NCBI GenBank assembly: GCA_964460935.1
Contig: CAYWSM010000431.1
Coordinates: 1-42,128, forward strand
From: DATMXP01 sp964460935
GTDB lineage: Bacteria; Acidobacteriota; Terriglobia; Terriglobales; Acidobacteriaceae
Length of the DNA stretch: 42,128 nucleotides
Reading direction: 5' to 3'
Shown one piece after another: positions 1-8,753 of this stretch. Numbering within the stretch: position 1 is the stretch's first letter; each line of letters begins with the position of its first letter. Made by a program: the position numbers and the translations under genes. The notes beneath the pieces are model-generated. The model worked only from the letters and a program-made list of their open reading frames with translations, did not search any database and was not told where the DNA came from.

Positions 1-2304
1 TTGCGGTTCTTCCGGAGGAAGAGGCGTACCAAGAAAAGGATCGTTGTCGACGCGGTAAGCATCTGCCGGCGCGAAGAATTTCACATTCGGGACATTAGGA
101 TTCAACTCGCGCAACGGGGCAATGTCATCCATGATCCAGATGGAACGGCCATGCGTGGCAACGATGAGATCGTCATCGTGGATAGTGAGATCGTGCACCG
201 GGGCGACAGGCAGATTCAACTGCAGCGGCTGCCAGTGATCTCCATCGTCGAAGGAAACGTAAACTCCGAGTTCGGTTCCTGCGAACAGCAGTCCCTTACG
301 GCGCACGTCCTCGCGTATCACGCGCGCGAACGCCGAATCGCTAATGCCGATCGTGATCGGCTGCCACGTCTTGCCAAAATCGCGCGTACGGTAAAAGTAC
401 GGACGTTGATCGTCGAGCCGATGACGATCGACAGCCGCATATGCAATACCTGGGTCAAACCGAGATGCTTCGATCGTCGAAATCTTGCTCCAGTCGCTTA
501 GGCCTGGGGGCGTAACATTCCGCCAGTTTTTGCCTCCGTCGGTAGTCACGTAGATGAGACCCGTGTCGCTGCCAGCCCATACGACATCGGCTTTGAGCGG
601 AGAAGGAGCGATGGTGTACACCACACCATACCCAAGCTCCTTCGCGTTCTCGATCGTCGGCGTTACACCTTTACTGGAGGACGGTACCTGTGCGCCGGTC
701 AGGTCTGGGCTGATCTGCTGCCAGTGCAGGCCACCATCCGTTGTTTTCATCACAAACTGCGTGCCCATATAGAGCGTCTTTTTGTCCGCCGACGAAAAGA
801 TCATGGGCGGAGTCCAGGGGGCACGGTACTTACGGTCGGCAATGTCGGTGCCCCACGTCGGCATTGGCCATGGGCTGATATCCTGGCTTAATGAGGTATG
901 CCAGTCGTACCGGCTGGCTGACCCGTACGCCCCGGTCGCGTAAATGATGTTGGGATCAGCCGGATCGACCGCCAACGCAGCGCTTTCACCGCCACCAATA
1001 TTGACCATATCCTGGTTGGAGAGGATACCGTGATCACTTCGGCTACGTATGGCGATACTGCCGCTGTCCTGCTGCGATCCGAACACCCAATAGGGAAAGC
1101 TGTTATCGGTCGTAATGCGATACATCTGCGCCATGGGCTGGTTGTACCAGGAACTCCATGTCACTCCGCGGTTCAGTGAAATGCTCGTGCCCTGATCGGT
1201 TGCCAGTGCCAGATGCTGGGGATTTTTCGGGTCCACCCAGAGCGAGTGATAATCGTCGCCCCCAGGCGCTCCGCGCACAATGGTAATGGTCTTCCCCGCA
1301 TCTTCTGACCGATAAAGCGCAACGTTGGGAATATAGACCACGTTGGGATTGGAAGGATCGACGGTGACCCAGTCGAAGTACCATGCACGACTCGTAAGTC
1401 GCGAATCGCTATTCGCGAGCACCCATGAATCGCCGCCATCGTCCGAGCGATACAGTCCAGCACCGGGCTTTGTATCGATGAGCGCATATACACGCCGCCC
1501 GTCAGACGATACATCAACTCCAACCCGGCCCCACTGGCCTCCGGGCAGTCCGTTGCCCTTCAACTCCGTCCACGTCGTACCGCCGTCGCTGCTGCGATAC
1601 AGACCGCTTCCGGGTCCATCCAGCGGAGCATAGGTACTCCACGGCGGACGTCGCGTCCGCCACAGTCCAGCAAAAAGCACATTCGGCTTGGCGGTAGCAA
1701 TAGCGAGGTCGGACGCGCCAATCTCCGGCCCTTTATCGAGCACTCGCTTCCAGGTGGCACCGCCGTCGGTGGACTTGAACACACCTCTCTCGTCATTCGG
1801 ACCATAGGCATGCCCCAAAGCTGCCACGTACACTATGTCAGCATTTGTCGGATCGATAACTACCTTACTAATCTGCCGAGAATCTCGTAACCCGATATTT
1901 TTCCAGGTCTTCCCGGCATCGCTGGACTTATATACACCGTCGCCCGACGAGAGAGTCGAACGGATATCAGACTCGCCGGTTCCCACATACACAACGTTCT
2001 GATTGGAAGGAGCTACTGCAATCGCACCAATCGATGCGATTGGCTGGCCATCAAAGATGGGACTCCAGGTCACACCAGCATCAACCGATTTCCAAACTCC
2101 GCCGCCCACAGAACCGGTGTAAAACACATTCGGATCTCCTGGTACACCCACGGCTGCAACAGTGCGGCCACCGCGGAACGGACCAATGAGTCTCCACTGC
2201 AAGGCCTGCAGGAATTGAGAAGGCACTGTTTGCGCTGCGAGAAAACTACCAAAGAGCACTACGACGTTGATGCGTATCGCGACAGAAAAGCGATTTATCC
2301 TCAC
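1..2304 (-). CDS. Asp-box (BNR) beta-propeller exoprotein, C-terminal part outside window
   Basis: The reverse strand is open without a stop from a GTG at 2304 to the left edge (768 codons), so the gene is truncated by the window and its 3' end is not visible. The start VRINRFSVAIRI is followed by a hydrophobic signal-peptide-like segment ending near AAQT, then LQWRLIGPFRGGRT. About ten Asp-box motifs (S/T-x-D-x-G-x-x-W type) are visible, for example KSVDAGVTW, KSSDAGKTW, KSTDGGATW, RSSDGGTTW, KTTDGGLHW and VTTDGGKNW, spaced as in multi-bladed propellers. Acidobacterial members of this sialidase/VPS10-like group are usually about 1000 residues and annotated as glycosyl hydrolase or WD40/YVTN/BNR-like protein. 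Substrate and activity are unknown, and true sialidase activity should not be assumed. An AAGGGAACTCAAGG stretch upstream of the GTG can serve as ribosome binding site. The gene lies 59 bp downstream of the lysR gene on the same strand. Confidence 0.85.
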   Translation of the reverse strand, partial: MRINRFSVAIRINVVVLFGSFLAAQTVPSQFLQALQWRLIGPFRGGRTVAAVGVPGDPNVFYTGSVGGGVWKSVDAGVTWSPIFDGQPIASIGAIAVAPSNQNVVYVGTGESDIRSTLSSGDGVYKSSDAGKTWKNIGLRDSRQISKVVIDPTNADIVYVAALGHAYGPNDERGVFKSTDGGATWKRVLDKGPEIGASDLAIATAKPNVLFAGLWRTRRPPWSTYAPLDGPGSGLYRSSDGGTTWTELKGNGLPGGQWGRVGVDVSSDGRRVYALIDTKPGAGLYRSDDGGDSWVLANSDSRLTSRAWYFDWVTVDPSNPNVVYIPNVALYRSEDAGKTITIVRGAPGGDDYHSLWVDPKNPQHLALATDQGTSISLNRGVTWSSWYNQPMAQMYRITTDNSFPYWVFGSQQDSGSIAIRSRSDHGILSNQDMVNIGGGESAALAVDPADPNIIYATGAYGSASRYDWHTSLSQDISPWPMPTWGTDIADRKYRAPWTPPMIFSSADKKTLYMGTQFVMKTTDGGLHWQQISPDLTGAQVPSSSKGVTPTIENAKELGYGVVYTIAPSPLKADVVWAGSDTGLIYVTTDGGKNWRNVTPPGLSDWSKISTIEASRFDPGIAYAAVDRHRLDDQRPYFYRTRDFGKTWQPITIGISDSAFARVIREDVRRKGLLFAGTELGVYVSFDDGDHWQPLQLNLPVAPVHDLTIHDDDLIVATHGRSIWIMDDIAPLRELNPNVPNVKFFAPADAYRVDNDPFLGTPLPPEEPQ

Positions 2305-2363
2305 CCTTGAGTTCCCTTATTGTGGTGTTAATCGAGCGAAATGGAAGGATAGCAGGTAAGGCT

Positions 2364-3254
2364 TTAATTCGCCTTCCCTGCTTCGTGCAGGATCAAATCC
2401 ACGAAGGCTTTAGCCGACCGCGGCAGCGTGCGGTTGCTTTGATAAACCACTCCGAGTTCGCGCCACAGATCCTGATCTTCGATTTCGACCAGTTTGGCGG
2501 TTCCTGCTCTTACTTCGTCGGCAGCATATCGCGAACTGATCAGCGATACGCCCAGGCCTGCCGTTACAAAGCTTTTGATCATCCCCACGCTCGGCAGTTC
2601 CATGCGGATCTTCAACTGGCTCTGGTAGGGCCGAAACAGCCGTTCGAGCAATTGCCGCGTGTATCCCGTCTTCGGATAGAGTTGTGGTTGTTCAGCCGCC
2701 ACGGCTACCGAAACCGACTTCATCTTTGCCAACGGATTTTTCGCATCGACCATCAGCATCAGCCGGTCACGATGAATCGCCCGCACCTTCAGCCCGGGCG
2801 ATTTTACCGGTAGCGTTACCACTCCCACATCGATGGAACCGTCGTTTACGCGCTCAAGAATCTTGCGGCTGAAGTTGCGGTAAATGCTGATCTGCACGTC
2901 GGGATAAAGCTTTGAATATCTCGCGAAGACGTCTGGCAGTACATAAAGGCACGTAGCTTCGTTCGCGCCTACCGCTAAAACGCCGCGGGGCTGATTACCC
3001 TGGTCCGCGACCGCTCGCTTCGATTCGTGATACAGCGTCATCATGCGCTGTACATATTCAAAGAAAACTTCGCCGGCGGGCGTCAGGCGTACTGTCTTGC
3101 CTGAGCGATCTAGCAGGCGCTCGCCATATTCTTCTTCAATCTGCCGGATTTGCGCGCTTACGGCCGATTGCGAGCGCAGGACTTTTTGCCCGGCGCGCGA
3201 GAAATTGCCGAGCTTTACGACTTCGAGAAAGGTTACGAGTTGATCGAAGTCCAT
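2364..3254 (-). CDS. LysR-family transcriptional regulator
   Basis: A 296-residue protein of usual LysR length. Residues 1-60 form the winged helix-turn-helix: MDFDQLVTFLEVVKLGNFSR, then A-x-x-L-x-x-SQSAVSAQIRQIE and LLDRSGKTVRLTPAG. The following linker helix (about 60-90) and the type 2 periplasmic-binding-like effector domain (about 90-296) include PDVQISIYR, DVGVVTLPV and the late motif VTAGLGVSLISS. It should bind DNA as a tetramer and respond to a small co-inducer, but the effector cannot be read from sequence. It is not divergent from a target gene, as many LysR regulators are. It sits codirectionally between proC (53 bp upstream) and the Asp-box gene (59 bp downstream), so its target is uncertain. 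Confidence 0.9.
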   Translation of the reverse strand: MDFDQLVTFLEVVKLGNFSRAGQKVLRSQSAVSAQIRQIEEEYGERLLDRSGKTVRLTPAGEVFFEYVQRMMTLYHESKRAVADQGNQPRGVLAVGANEATCLYVLPDVFARYSKLYPDVQISIYRNFSRKILERVNDGSIDVGVVTLPVKSPGLKVRAIHRDRLMLMVDAKNPLAKMKSVSVAVAAEQPQLYPKTGYTRQLLERLFRPYQSQLKIRMELPSVGMIKSFVTAGLGVSLISSRYAADEVRAGTAKLVEIEDQDLWRELGVVYQSNRTLPRSAKAFVDLILHEAGKAN

Positions 3255-3307
3255 GGGGAAGTTAAGTTGAGGATTATATCTGAACGAGTTTGATTGTCAG
3301 TGACCTG

Positions 3308-4150
3308 TTAATTAAACACCAACTCCCTCGCCCGCTGTGCCGCCTTTACTACTGCTTTGATCAGCGTCACGCGTAGCTTCCCTTCCTCGAGTTCCAGAAT
3401 TCCGTCAATCGTGCATCCGGCCGGAGTCGTGACGGCGTCCTTCAGCAATGCCGGATGATGGCCGGTTTCCAGCACCATCCGAGAGGCTCCCAGAGCCGTT
3501 TGTGCTGCCAACTGCGTTGCGAGATTCCGAGGCAGGCCAACCTTGACTCCCGCTTCCGCGAGGGATTCAAGAATGATGTAGATGAACGCCGGACCGCTTG
3601 CCGAGAGGCCAGTGATCGCGTCCATGTGCTTCTCATCGACTACAACGGTACGACCAACCGTCTCAAACAAACTGCGCGCGAGTTCTACATCTTCGGCAGA
3701 AGCATACTTCCCGCCGCAAATTGCGGTCATACCAGCGCCGAGCATAGCGGGAGTGTTAGGCATAGCACGGATCACCGGAATCTCCCCCTTCAGCCGCTTC
3801 TCCATATAATCAGTAGGAACGGACGCCGCCACGGAGATTACGATTTTATCGGGCGTGGTAACGGAGGCGATCTCTTCCATCACCTGGGCTACCGTCTGCG
3901 GTTTTACGCAGACGAACACGATCTGTGACTGACGCACAGCCTCCGCGTTGTCGGTGCCGACCTCGATCCCAAGGTCGTTATTAAGCGACTCTGCTTTTTC
4001 TGCATGCTGCACAGTGGCATGAATGAGCGCCTTAGACAGTAACCCTTTCTGCAGCATTGCTTGCATGAGAATAGTCCCGATTTTGCCTGCACCGAGGATT
4101 GCCACCCGTGCGTGCGACGCCTTCTTCGATTTTCCTTTTTCAGTTTTCAT
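3308..4150 (-). CDS. proC: Pyrroline-5-carboxylate reductase (ProC)
   Basis: Catalyses the last step of proline synthesis, NAD(P)H-dependent reduction of 1-pyrroline-5-carboxylate, in the cytoplasm. The N-terminal Rossmann motif AILGAGKIGTILMQAML binds the cofactor. VKPQTV and VIRAMPNTPAMLGAG are typical of the family, and the C-terminal dimerisation domain carries the signature GLSASGPAFIYIILESLAEA with DAVTTPAGCTIDGI. I place the start at the ATG at 4150 (280 residues), 2 bp after the TGA of the CHAD gene (TGACAATG), rather than at the TTG two codons upstream that overlaps that stop. Lysines precede the Rossmann fold (MKTEKGKSKKASH). The spacing implies translational coupling to the CHAD-HD gene; why proline synthesis is tied to a polyphosphate-type gene is not evident. 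Confidence 0.95.
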   Translation of the reverse strand: MKTEKGKSKKASHARVAILGAGKIGTILMQAMLQKGLLSKALIHATVQHAEKAESLNNDLGIEVGTDNAEAVRQSQIVFVCVKPQTVAQVMEEIASVTTPDKIVISVAASVPTDYMEKRLKGEIPVIRAMPNTPAMLGAGMTAICGGKYASAEDVELARSLFETVGRTVVVDEKHMDAITGLSASGPAFIYIILESLAEAGVKVGLPRNLATQLAAQTALGASRMVLETGHHPALLKDAVTTPAGCTIDGILELEEGKLRVTLIKAVVKAAQRARELVFN

Positions 4151-4152
4151 TG

Positions 4153-5619
4153 TCAATTTTCAAATCTATGGAATTTTGCTGTTCTTAGGCTTGCTCTGAC
4201 CAAGATGGGAACACCCGATACGCTCTCCAGCAAATGGCGGGCTGCGGCGATTCGCTCGGCTTCTCTTGTTCTTTCCGGCAGTCCAACGGCGCTGACGACA
4301 ATCGCGCCGTTCTGGGTATTGACCTCGATTTCTCCTCCGGCGCCGTTACGCTGACACACCACCGCATCCGCCAGGCGAATAATACCCGCTAGCCGATTCA
4401 CCACATTCTTCGCTGATTTGGCCAAGCTGCGATAGACGGCATGAGTATCTGCCGGCGGCGCTCCCTTGTGATATCGCGCGACCAGTCCTGCTATTCGTAG
4501 ATGGAGTTCCGACCATCCGGGAGGAACATCGAGACGTTCGAAAATCTTAACGACAACTTTATAATGTTTCCCGTTTCCCAGCCGTCCGGCCTCATGTCCG
4601 AGTACGGCGATCGTTAACAGGTCGCGTTGCGATACACCTTCGAAATCAATCTGCGGTAGCAGGCGTTCACTAATCAGTGAGTCATATAGCTTAAGGCTGG
4701 TGTGCAGCACGTTCTCGGTGTGCAGGTGATCGTCTTCGCGCAGGAACGCCCATATCTCAAATTTCTTCAGGATCGCCTGCTTTAAACCTTCTCCCTGCGG
4801 AAGCCGGTTACGCCAGATGGTCCAGAGCGAGTCGCGACCGAGCATCTTTGCCCGATACTTATCAAGCCTTGTACTTCGTTCGGTGACGATCCTGTTCTGC
4901 CATTTGGCTCTCTGCTCAGGGTTTGCATAGGCGCGAATCTGTCTTGCGGTTGCCGCCAGTACATCCAGATCGTGAATTTCACCCAGAACATCCTGCATAG
5001 ACTTCAGGTCTTTGATCCAGGCTTCGTGCAGCTCGGGCAAGAAGTTTTCAACGATGTAGCGGAATTTCTTGATGCCGATGCGTAACGCGTGCAGCGATAC
5101 GGCAGTTCGGTTCTTCATAGCCACGCCGTGCAGGCGATGCGCTTCGATCCAGCGCTCAAGCGCGATCACCTGGAACGCATCTCCGCCTATGGAAACCTGC
5201 TCAACCCTGGGATCCAGATCGTCAGCCCATGCCAGCCACTGTTGGGTATCGAAAGTGCTCAATGCGGCACTTGCGTTGTTCTTGAGGAACTGTTCCCTCT
5301 CCTGAAAATGCGTTATCAACTTATCGCGAACCGGATCGATTTCCACACCGAGCTTCTGCACCCACTCCATCTGCACTTGCACGTCGCGGAGATCGCCAAG
5401 AGCCGAAAAGAGCGCTTTCGCCGATTTCCGCATCTTCTTCCAGGCCGGATGCGGATCGAGCATACGGAAACCGTCCGCCATGGAACGGCACCGGCGGATG
5501 GCCACACGCAGATCATGTACCGGATCGGCCTCAAAACCGTTGCCGGCTTTCTCCGCCTCCTTGACGACGCGCTCCATCCAATGACGAAGCCCGCGCTCGG
5601 GCTTGGCTGCTTGCTCCAT
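4153..5619 (-). CDS. CHAD domain protein fused to a Ppx/GppA-like HD domain
   Basis: A 488-residue protein. Residues 1 to about 290 are a CHAD domain, an all-helical fold that binds polyphosphate in characterised proteins. Its two conserved basic signatures are visible as HDLRVAIRRCR (35-45) and HALRIGIKKFRY (177-188), each followed by LG(D/E)(L/I)xD motifs (LGDLRD, LGEIHDLD). Residues from about 290 resemble the C-terminal HD-like domain of exopolyphosphatase/GppA: ENVLHTSLKLYDSL, the doublet region VLGHEAGRLGNGKHY (339-353), VARYHKG (380-386) and RLAGIIRLADAV (409-420). The HD doublet reads His-Glu (342-343), so metal-dependent hydrolysis is doubtful. No ASKHA phosphatase domain is present. 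The gene sits in a ppk1-NUDIX-CHAD-proC run, which supports a polyphosphate role. Reading the C-terminal half as Ppx-like is my motif-level judgement. Confidence 0.88.
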   Translation of the reverse strand: MEQAAKPERGLRHWMERVVKEAEKAGNGFEADPVHDLRVAIRRCRSMADGFRMLDPHPAWKKMRKSAKALFSALGDLRDVQVQMEWVQKLGVEIDPVRDKLITHFQEREQFLKNNASAALSTFDTQQWLAWADDLDPRVEQVSIGGDAFQVIALERWIEAHRLHGVAMKNRTAVSLHALRIGIKKFRYIVENFLPELHEAWIKDLKSMQDVLGEIHDLDVLAATARQIRAYANPEQRAKWQNRIVTERSTRLDKYRAKMLGRDSLWTIWRNRLPQGEGLKQAILKKFEIWAFLREDDHLHTENVLHTSLKLYDSLISERLLPQIDFEGVSQRDLLTIAVLGHEAGRLGNGKHYKVVVKIFERLDVPPGWSELHLRIAGLVARYHKGAPPADTHAVYRSLAKSAKNVVNRLAGIIRLADAVVCQRNGAGGEIEVNTQNGAIVVSAVGLPERTREAERIAAARHLLESVSGVPILVRASLRTAKFHRFEN

Positions 5620-5703
5620 AGTTCTTCGGAAACTTAATTGTAGAAGAGAGCGAACGGGAATGAGTAGAAAGAGGTCAGTTATTTTAGGTTTTGGCAGTCG
5701 ATG

Positions 5704-6330
5704 TTAGTGCCGAATCGGGCGCCGGTGTATGTGCTCAAGTGCTCGATCAACAATGCGGGTGATCTCGTTGGCATACTTCGGTTTGCGGTTCTCGCAAAGG
5801 CGCCGTTTTGCTTTCTCGGGATCAAACCAAGTGGGATCGCGATGCACCTCCTCTGGAGGGACGAGGTGAATCACTTCGCAGAGATGTGCATCCACTTCGT
5901 GCTCGCCGAAGTGGAAATGATCCTGCTTGGTATGCAGGTATCGACCGATCGGCTGCTCTTCCACACGACCGAAGACGCCGGCTTCCTCATAGGCCTCGCG
6001 AGCAGCCGCGGCAGCACGGCTTGGGTCGCCATCCACACGCCCTTTGGGGAATGTCCACCGTCCGGCACGTGTGCGGACTAACAGAAATTGAATTCCCTCA
6101 TGGGATCGGCGATAGCAGATTGCAGCGACATGCGAACGAGGAGAAACTGCCCGCCTGGATGGAGAAAGAAAGCGGTTACTGGTCGGTCTTCCAAACTGCT
6201 TACTATCGGCGACAGGCACTCGCAACTCCTTTAGCAGGCCAATACACCAAGATAGCGCCCGCTTCGACCAACTCTGCCTGTAGCCCTTCTTGGTTCCGGC
6301 CCGATACTGCCTATCTACTTTATACTGCAC
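5704..6330 (-). CDS. NUDIX hydrolase
   Basis: A 208-residue protein; the NUDIX domain occupies about residues 65-200. The box reads WTFPKGRVDGDPSRAAAAAR followed by EAYEEAGV. The catalytic REx2EExG helix is intact, but the first glutamate of the classic Gx5E pattern is replaced (GDPS). The PKG-R-V-D-G start resembles Ap4A hydrolase and diphosphoinositol-polyphosphate phosphohydrolase-type NUDIX proteins, some of which cleave polyphosphate. That similarity, plus its place between ppk1 (38 bp upstream) and the CHAD gene (84 bp downstream), suggests a substrate with linked phosphates, but this is inference. The annotated start is a GTG at 6330 with a weak ribosome binding site. The first 60 residues are basic and poorly conserved-looking, so a later start is possible. 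Confidence 0.87.
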   Translation of the reverse strand: MQYKVDRQYRAGTKKGYRQSWSKRALSWCIGLLKELRVPVADSKQFGRPTSNRFLSPSRRAVSPRSHVAAICYRRSHEGIQFLLVRTRAGRWTFPKGRVDGDPSRAAAAAREAYEEAGVFGRVEEQPIGRYLHTKQDHFHFGEHEVDAHLCEVIHLVPPEEVHRDPTWFDPEKAKRRLCENRKPKYANEITRIVDRALEHIHRRPIRH

Positions 6331-6368
6331 CAGCTTTTATGCAATGTTGCAATGATGTGAAATTCTGG

Positions 6369-8561
6369 TTAATGCTCGGAAACGACCCGGTTACGCTCCA
6401 GCAAGACTTCCTGAACGTTAATACGAGCCTCGCCTCGTGCCAACGGCCGCCTGAAGTAACTTCCGTCAGGCCGCATCTCTCGAGCTTTTACATTGTCTTG
6501 TAGATAAAGATCGAGAACCTCTTCTTTGAGAAAACGGATCACTCTGGCTTCTTCGATCGGAAAAATCACTTCCACGCGACGGTTGAGATTTCGCGGCATC
6601 AGGTCTGCGCTGCCAACGTAGATCTGTTCCTCTTCGCCATTCCGGAAGTAATAGATGCGGCTATGTTCCAGGAAGCGGCCGACGATGCTGATCACCCGGA
6701 TGTTTTCGCTGATGCCTGCAATTCCCGGACGAAGACAGCATATACCGCGAACTAGCAGGTCAACCTTCACGCCTGCCATCGAAGCGCGGTAGAGCGTACG
6801 AATCATTTCGGCGTCCACGAGAGCGTTCATCTTCAGGATCATGTGGCCGCCGCCATTGCGCCTGTGATGCTCGATCTCGCGCTCGATCAACTCCAGGAAC
6901 CGCTGCCGCATATTGATCGGCGCGACCAGCAGCTTCCGGAAATCGTTCTTCGCCGAGTAACCGGTCAGGTAATTGAAAAGATCGGTAGCGTCCGCGCCGA
7001 TGTCGTCGTCTGTGGTGAACAGGCCGATGTCGGTGTACAGATGCGCCGTTACCGGGTTGTAGTTGCCGGTCCCGAGATGGACGTAACGGCGGATCTGGTC
7101 ACCTTCTTTACGGATTACCAGCGCGATCTTCGAATGCACCTTCAGGCCAACAAGCCCATAAACGACGTGCACACCTTGACGTTCTAGCGCTTTCGCCCAC
7201 TCGATATTGCTGCCCTCATCGAATCGGGCCTTCAACTCCACCACGCTGGCGACCTGCTTTTCATTCTCCATTGCTTCGAGCAGGGCTTTCACCACGGGAG
7301 AGTTACGTCCCACACGATAGAGCGTCATCTTTATAGTGAGAACATCATCGTCTTCCGCCGCCTTGTTCAGGAAATCAATGACAGGCTGAAAGGAATTGAA
7401 CGGGTGATGCAACAGTACGTCCCGCCGGCGGATTGCTGTGAAAATACTTTCCTCTTCGGGGTCGAAGTCGAGCGCCTTCGGAACACTGGGAACAAATGCA
7501 GGATCTTTCAGGTCGGCGCGATCGAGATTAGCCAAGCTCATCATCCGGCTCAATCGTAGTGGGCCGCGCATTCGATACACGTCAGCTCGTGTAACTTCCA
7601 GGTTATTGATCAGGATGCGTAACATCGACGGCGGCATCTCCAGATCTACCTGCAAGCGCACGACATCACCGAAACGGCGCTGGCGCAATCCTTCTTCCGT
7701 GGTTTCCAGAAGATCGCCGGCTTCCAGTTCCTGGATTTCGATGTCGGCGTCGCGTGTGACGTGAAAAGGATGAGCCTCCAGAACCCTCATGCCCGGAAAC
7801 AGCGCATCGAGATTGGCGCAGACAAGATCCTCGAGCCAAATGAACGTTTGCCGTTGAGCTTTGCGCCGAGCAGTAGCAATTGTTTGGGGTGCATCGACGC
7901 GAATCAATTGCGGAAGGCCTTCCGGTACCTTCACGCGGGCAAAGTGCTGGTCACCATTGGAATCGCGAATAATTACCGCGAGATTTACAGACAGATTTGA
8001 GATATGAGGAAACGGGCGGCCAGGATCAAACGCCAGCGGCGTGAGCACCGGGAAGACCGAACTCTCAAAATACTTTCTGGCGCGATTCTGCTGGGCTTCG
8101 CTTAAAGAGCCAAAAGTACGGATGTAGATGCCGGCTTCTTCCAGAGCAGGGGCGAGTTGACGCCGGAAGCAGCGCGCCGCGTTTGTCATTAACGCGGTGA
8201 CTTCGGTACGAATAGCTTCCAGTTGATCGGCTGGAGACATCCCATCCGGACCCACCTCCGTACTGCCGGCCTCGACCTGCCGTTTCAATCCGGCAACTCG
8301 CACCATGAAAAACTCATCGAGATTCGATCCGACGATCGAGAGGAACTTCACCCTCTCCAGTAACGGATTCGTTTCATCCTGTGCTTCTTCCAATACACGT
8401 CGTTGAAATGCAAGCAGGCTTAACTCTCGATTTACATAAAGGGCGGGATCTTTGAGATCCGCTTGTTGCTGCGCGGCCTGAGGCTGACCGTCGCCTGACG
8501 GCTTGTGGACCGCGGAATTCGCATTCGCGCGGCGACTCGGATGTGAGAGGCTGGTCCCCAT
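6369..8561 (-). CDS. ppk1: Polyphosphate kinase 1
   Basis: Reversibly transfers the gamma phosphate of ATP to inorganic polyphosphate; typically membrane-associated. The length of 730 residues is normal. The N domain begins LYVNRELSLLAFQRRVLEEA (41-60), with FLSIVGSNLDEFFMVRVAGL (73-92). The phosphotransferase (PLD-like) core includes VASVVELKARFDEGSNIEWA (437-456), the autophosphorylated histidine in LKVHSKIALV (His476), YVHLGTGNYNP (493-503) and the second conserved histidine in LEHSRIYYF (His633), with SADLMPRNLNRRVEV near the C-terminus. The chosen ATG at 8561 is preceded almost directly by AAGGA, closer than usual, and residues 1-35 are low-complexity, so a later start cannot be excluded. 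It is the first gene of a codirectional run through NUDIX, CHAD-HD and proC. A double TGTTAA repeat 58 bp upstream may be a Pho-type control site. Confidence 0.97.
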   Translation of the reverse strand: MGTSLSHPSRRANANSAVHKPSGDGQPQAAQQQADLKDPALYVNRELSLLAFQRRVLEEAQDETNPLLERVKFLSIVGSNLDEFFMVRVAGLKRQVEAGSTEVGPDGMSPADQLEAIRTEVTALMTNAARCFRRQLAPALEEAGIYIRTFGSLSEAQQNRARKYFESSVFPVLTPLAFDPGRPFPHISNLSVNLAVIIRDSNGDQHFARVKVPEGLPQLIRVDAPQTIATARRKAQRQTFIWLEDLVCANLDALFPGMRVLEAHPFHVTRDADIEIQELEAGDLLETTEEGLRQRRFGDVVRLQVDLEMPPSMLRILINNLEVTRADVYRMRGPLRLSRMMSLANLDRADLKDPAFVPSVPKALDFDPEEESIFTAIRRRDVLLHHPFNSFQPVIDFLNKAAEDDDVLTIKMTLYRVGRNSPVVKALLEAMENEKQVASVVELKARFDEGSNIEWAKALERQGVHVVYGLVGLKVHSKIALVIRKEGDQIRRYVHLGTGNYNPVTAHLYTDIGLFTTDDDIGADATDLFNYLTGYSAKNDFRKLLVAPINMRQRFLELIEREIEHHRRNGGGHMILKMNALVDAEMIRTLYRASMAGVKVDLLVRGICCLRPGIAGISENIRVISIVGRFLEHSRIYYFRNGEEEQIYVGSADLMPRNLNRRVEVIFPIEEARVIRFLKEEVLDLYLQDNVKAREMRPDGSYFRRPLARGEARINVQEVLLERNRVVSEH

Positions 8562-8618
8562 TCCTTATAGTGTATTCGTCAGCATGAGCTCTGTTGAGTA
8601 ACTCTTTCGAGGACGAAA

Positions 8619-8635
8619 TGTTAACGCCATGTTAA
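8619..8635 (-). promoter_or_regulatory. Pho-box-like direct repeat upstream of ppk1
   Basis: Two copies of TGTTAA (8619-8624 and 8630-8635) stand exactly 11 bp apart. Read in the ppk1 direction they give TTAACA-N5-TTAACA, which matches the arrangement of PhoP/PhoB response-regulator boxes (hexamers or heptamers repeated every 11 bp; TTAACA is close to the Bacillus PhoP consensus). The site lies about 58-74 bp upstream of the ppk1 start. No convincing -10 hexamer is visible at the spacing expected from it. The rest of the interval 8562-8753 shows no gene. Confidence 0.4.
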
Positions 8636-8753
8636 AAATTGCCCGATTCTTGCCAGAATGGGCCTATTTCCATAGCTTTTACACAATTTTTCCCGGGTAC
8701 CGGATTGCAGTTATTCGCCCGGATGATAGCCTAATGGTGACAGGAATCCAATT

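Noticed and set aside
5808..6503. 231-codon plus-strand frame
   Set aside because: It lies opposite the NUDIX gene and the end of ppk1, both of which have clear family motifs; the frame itself has none.
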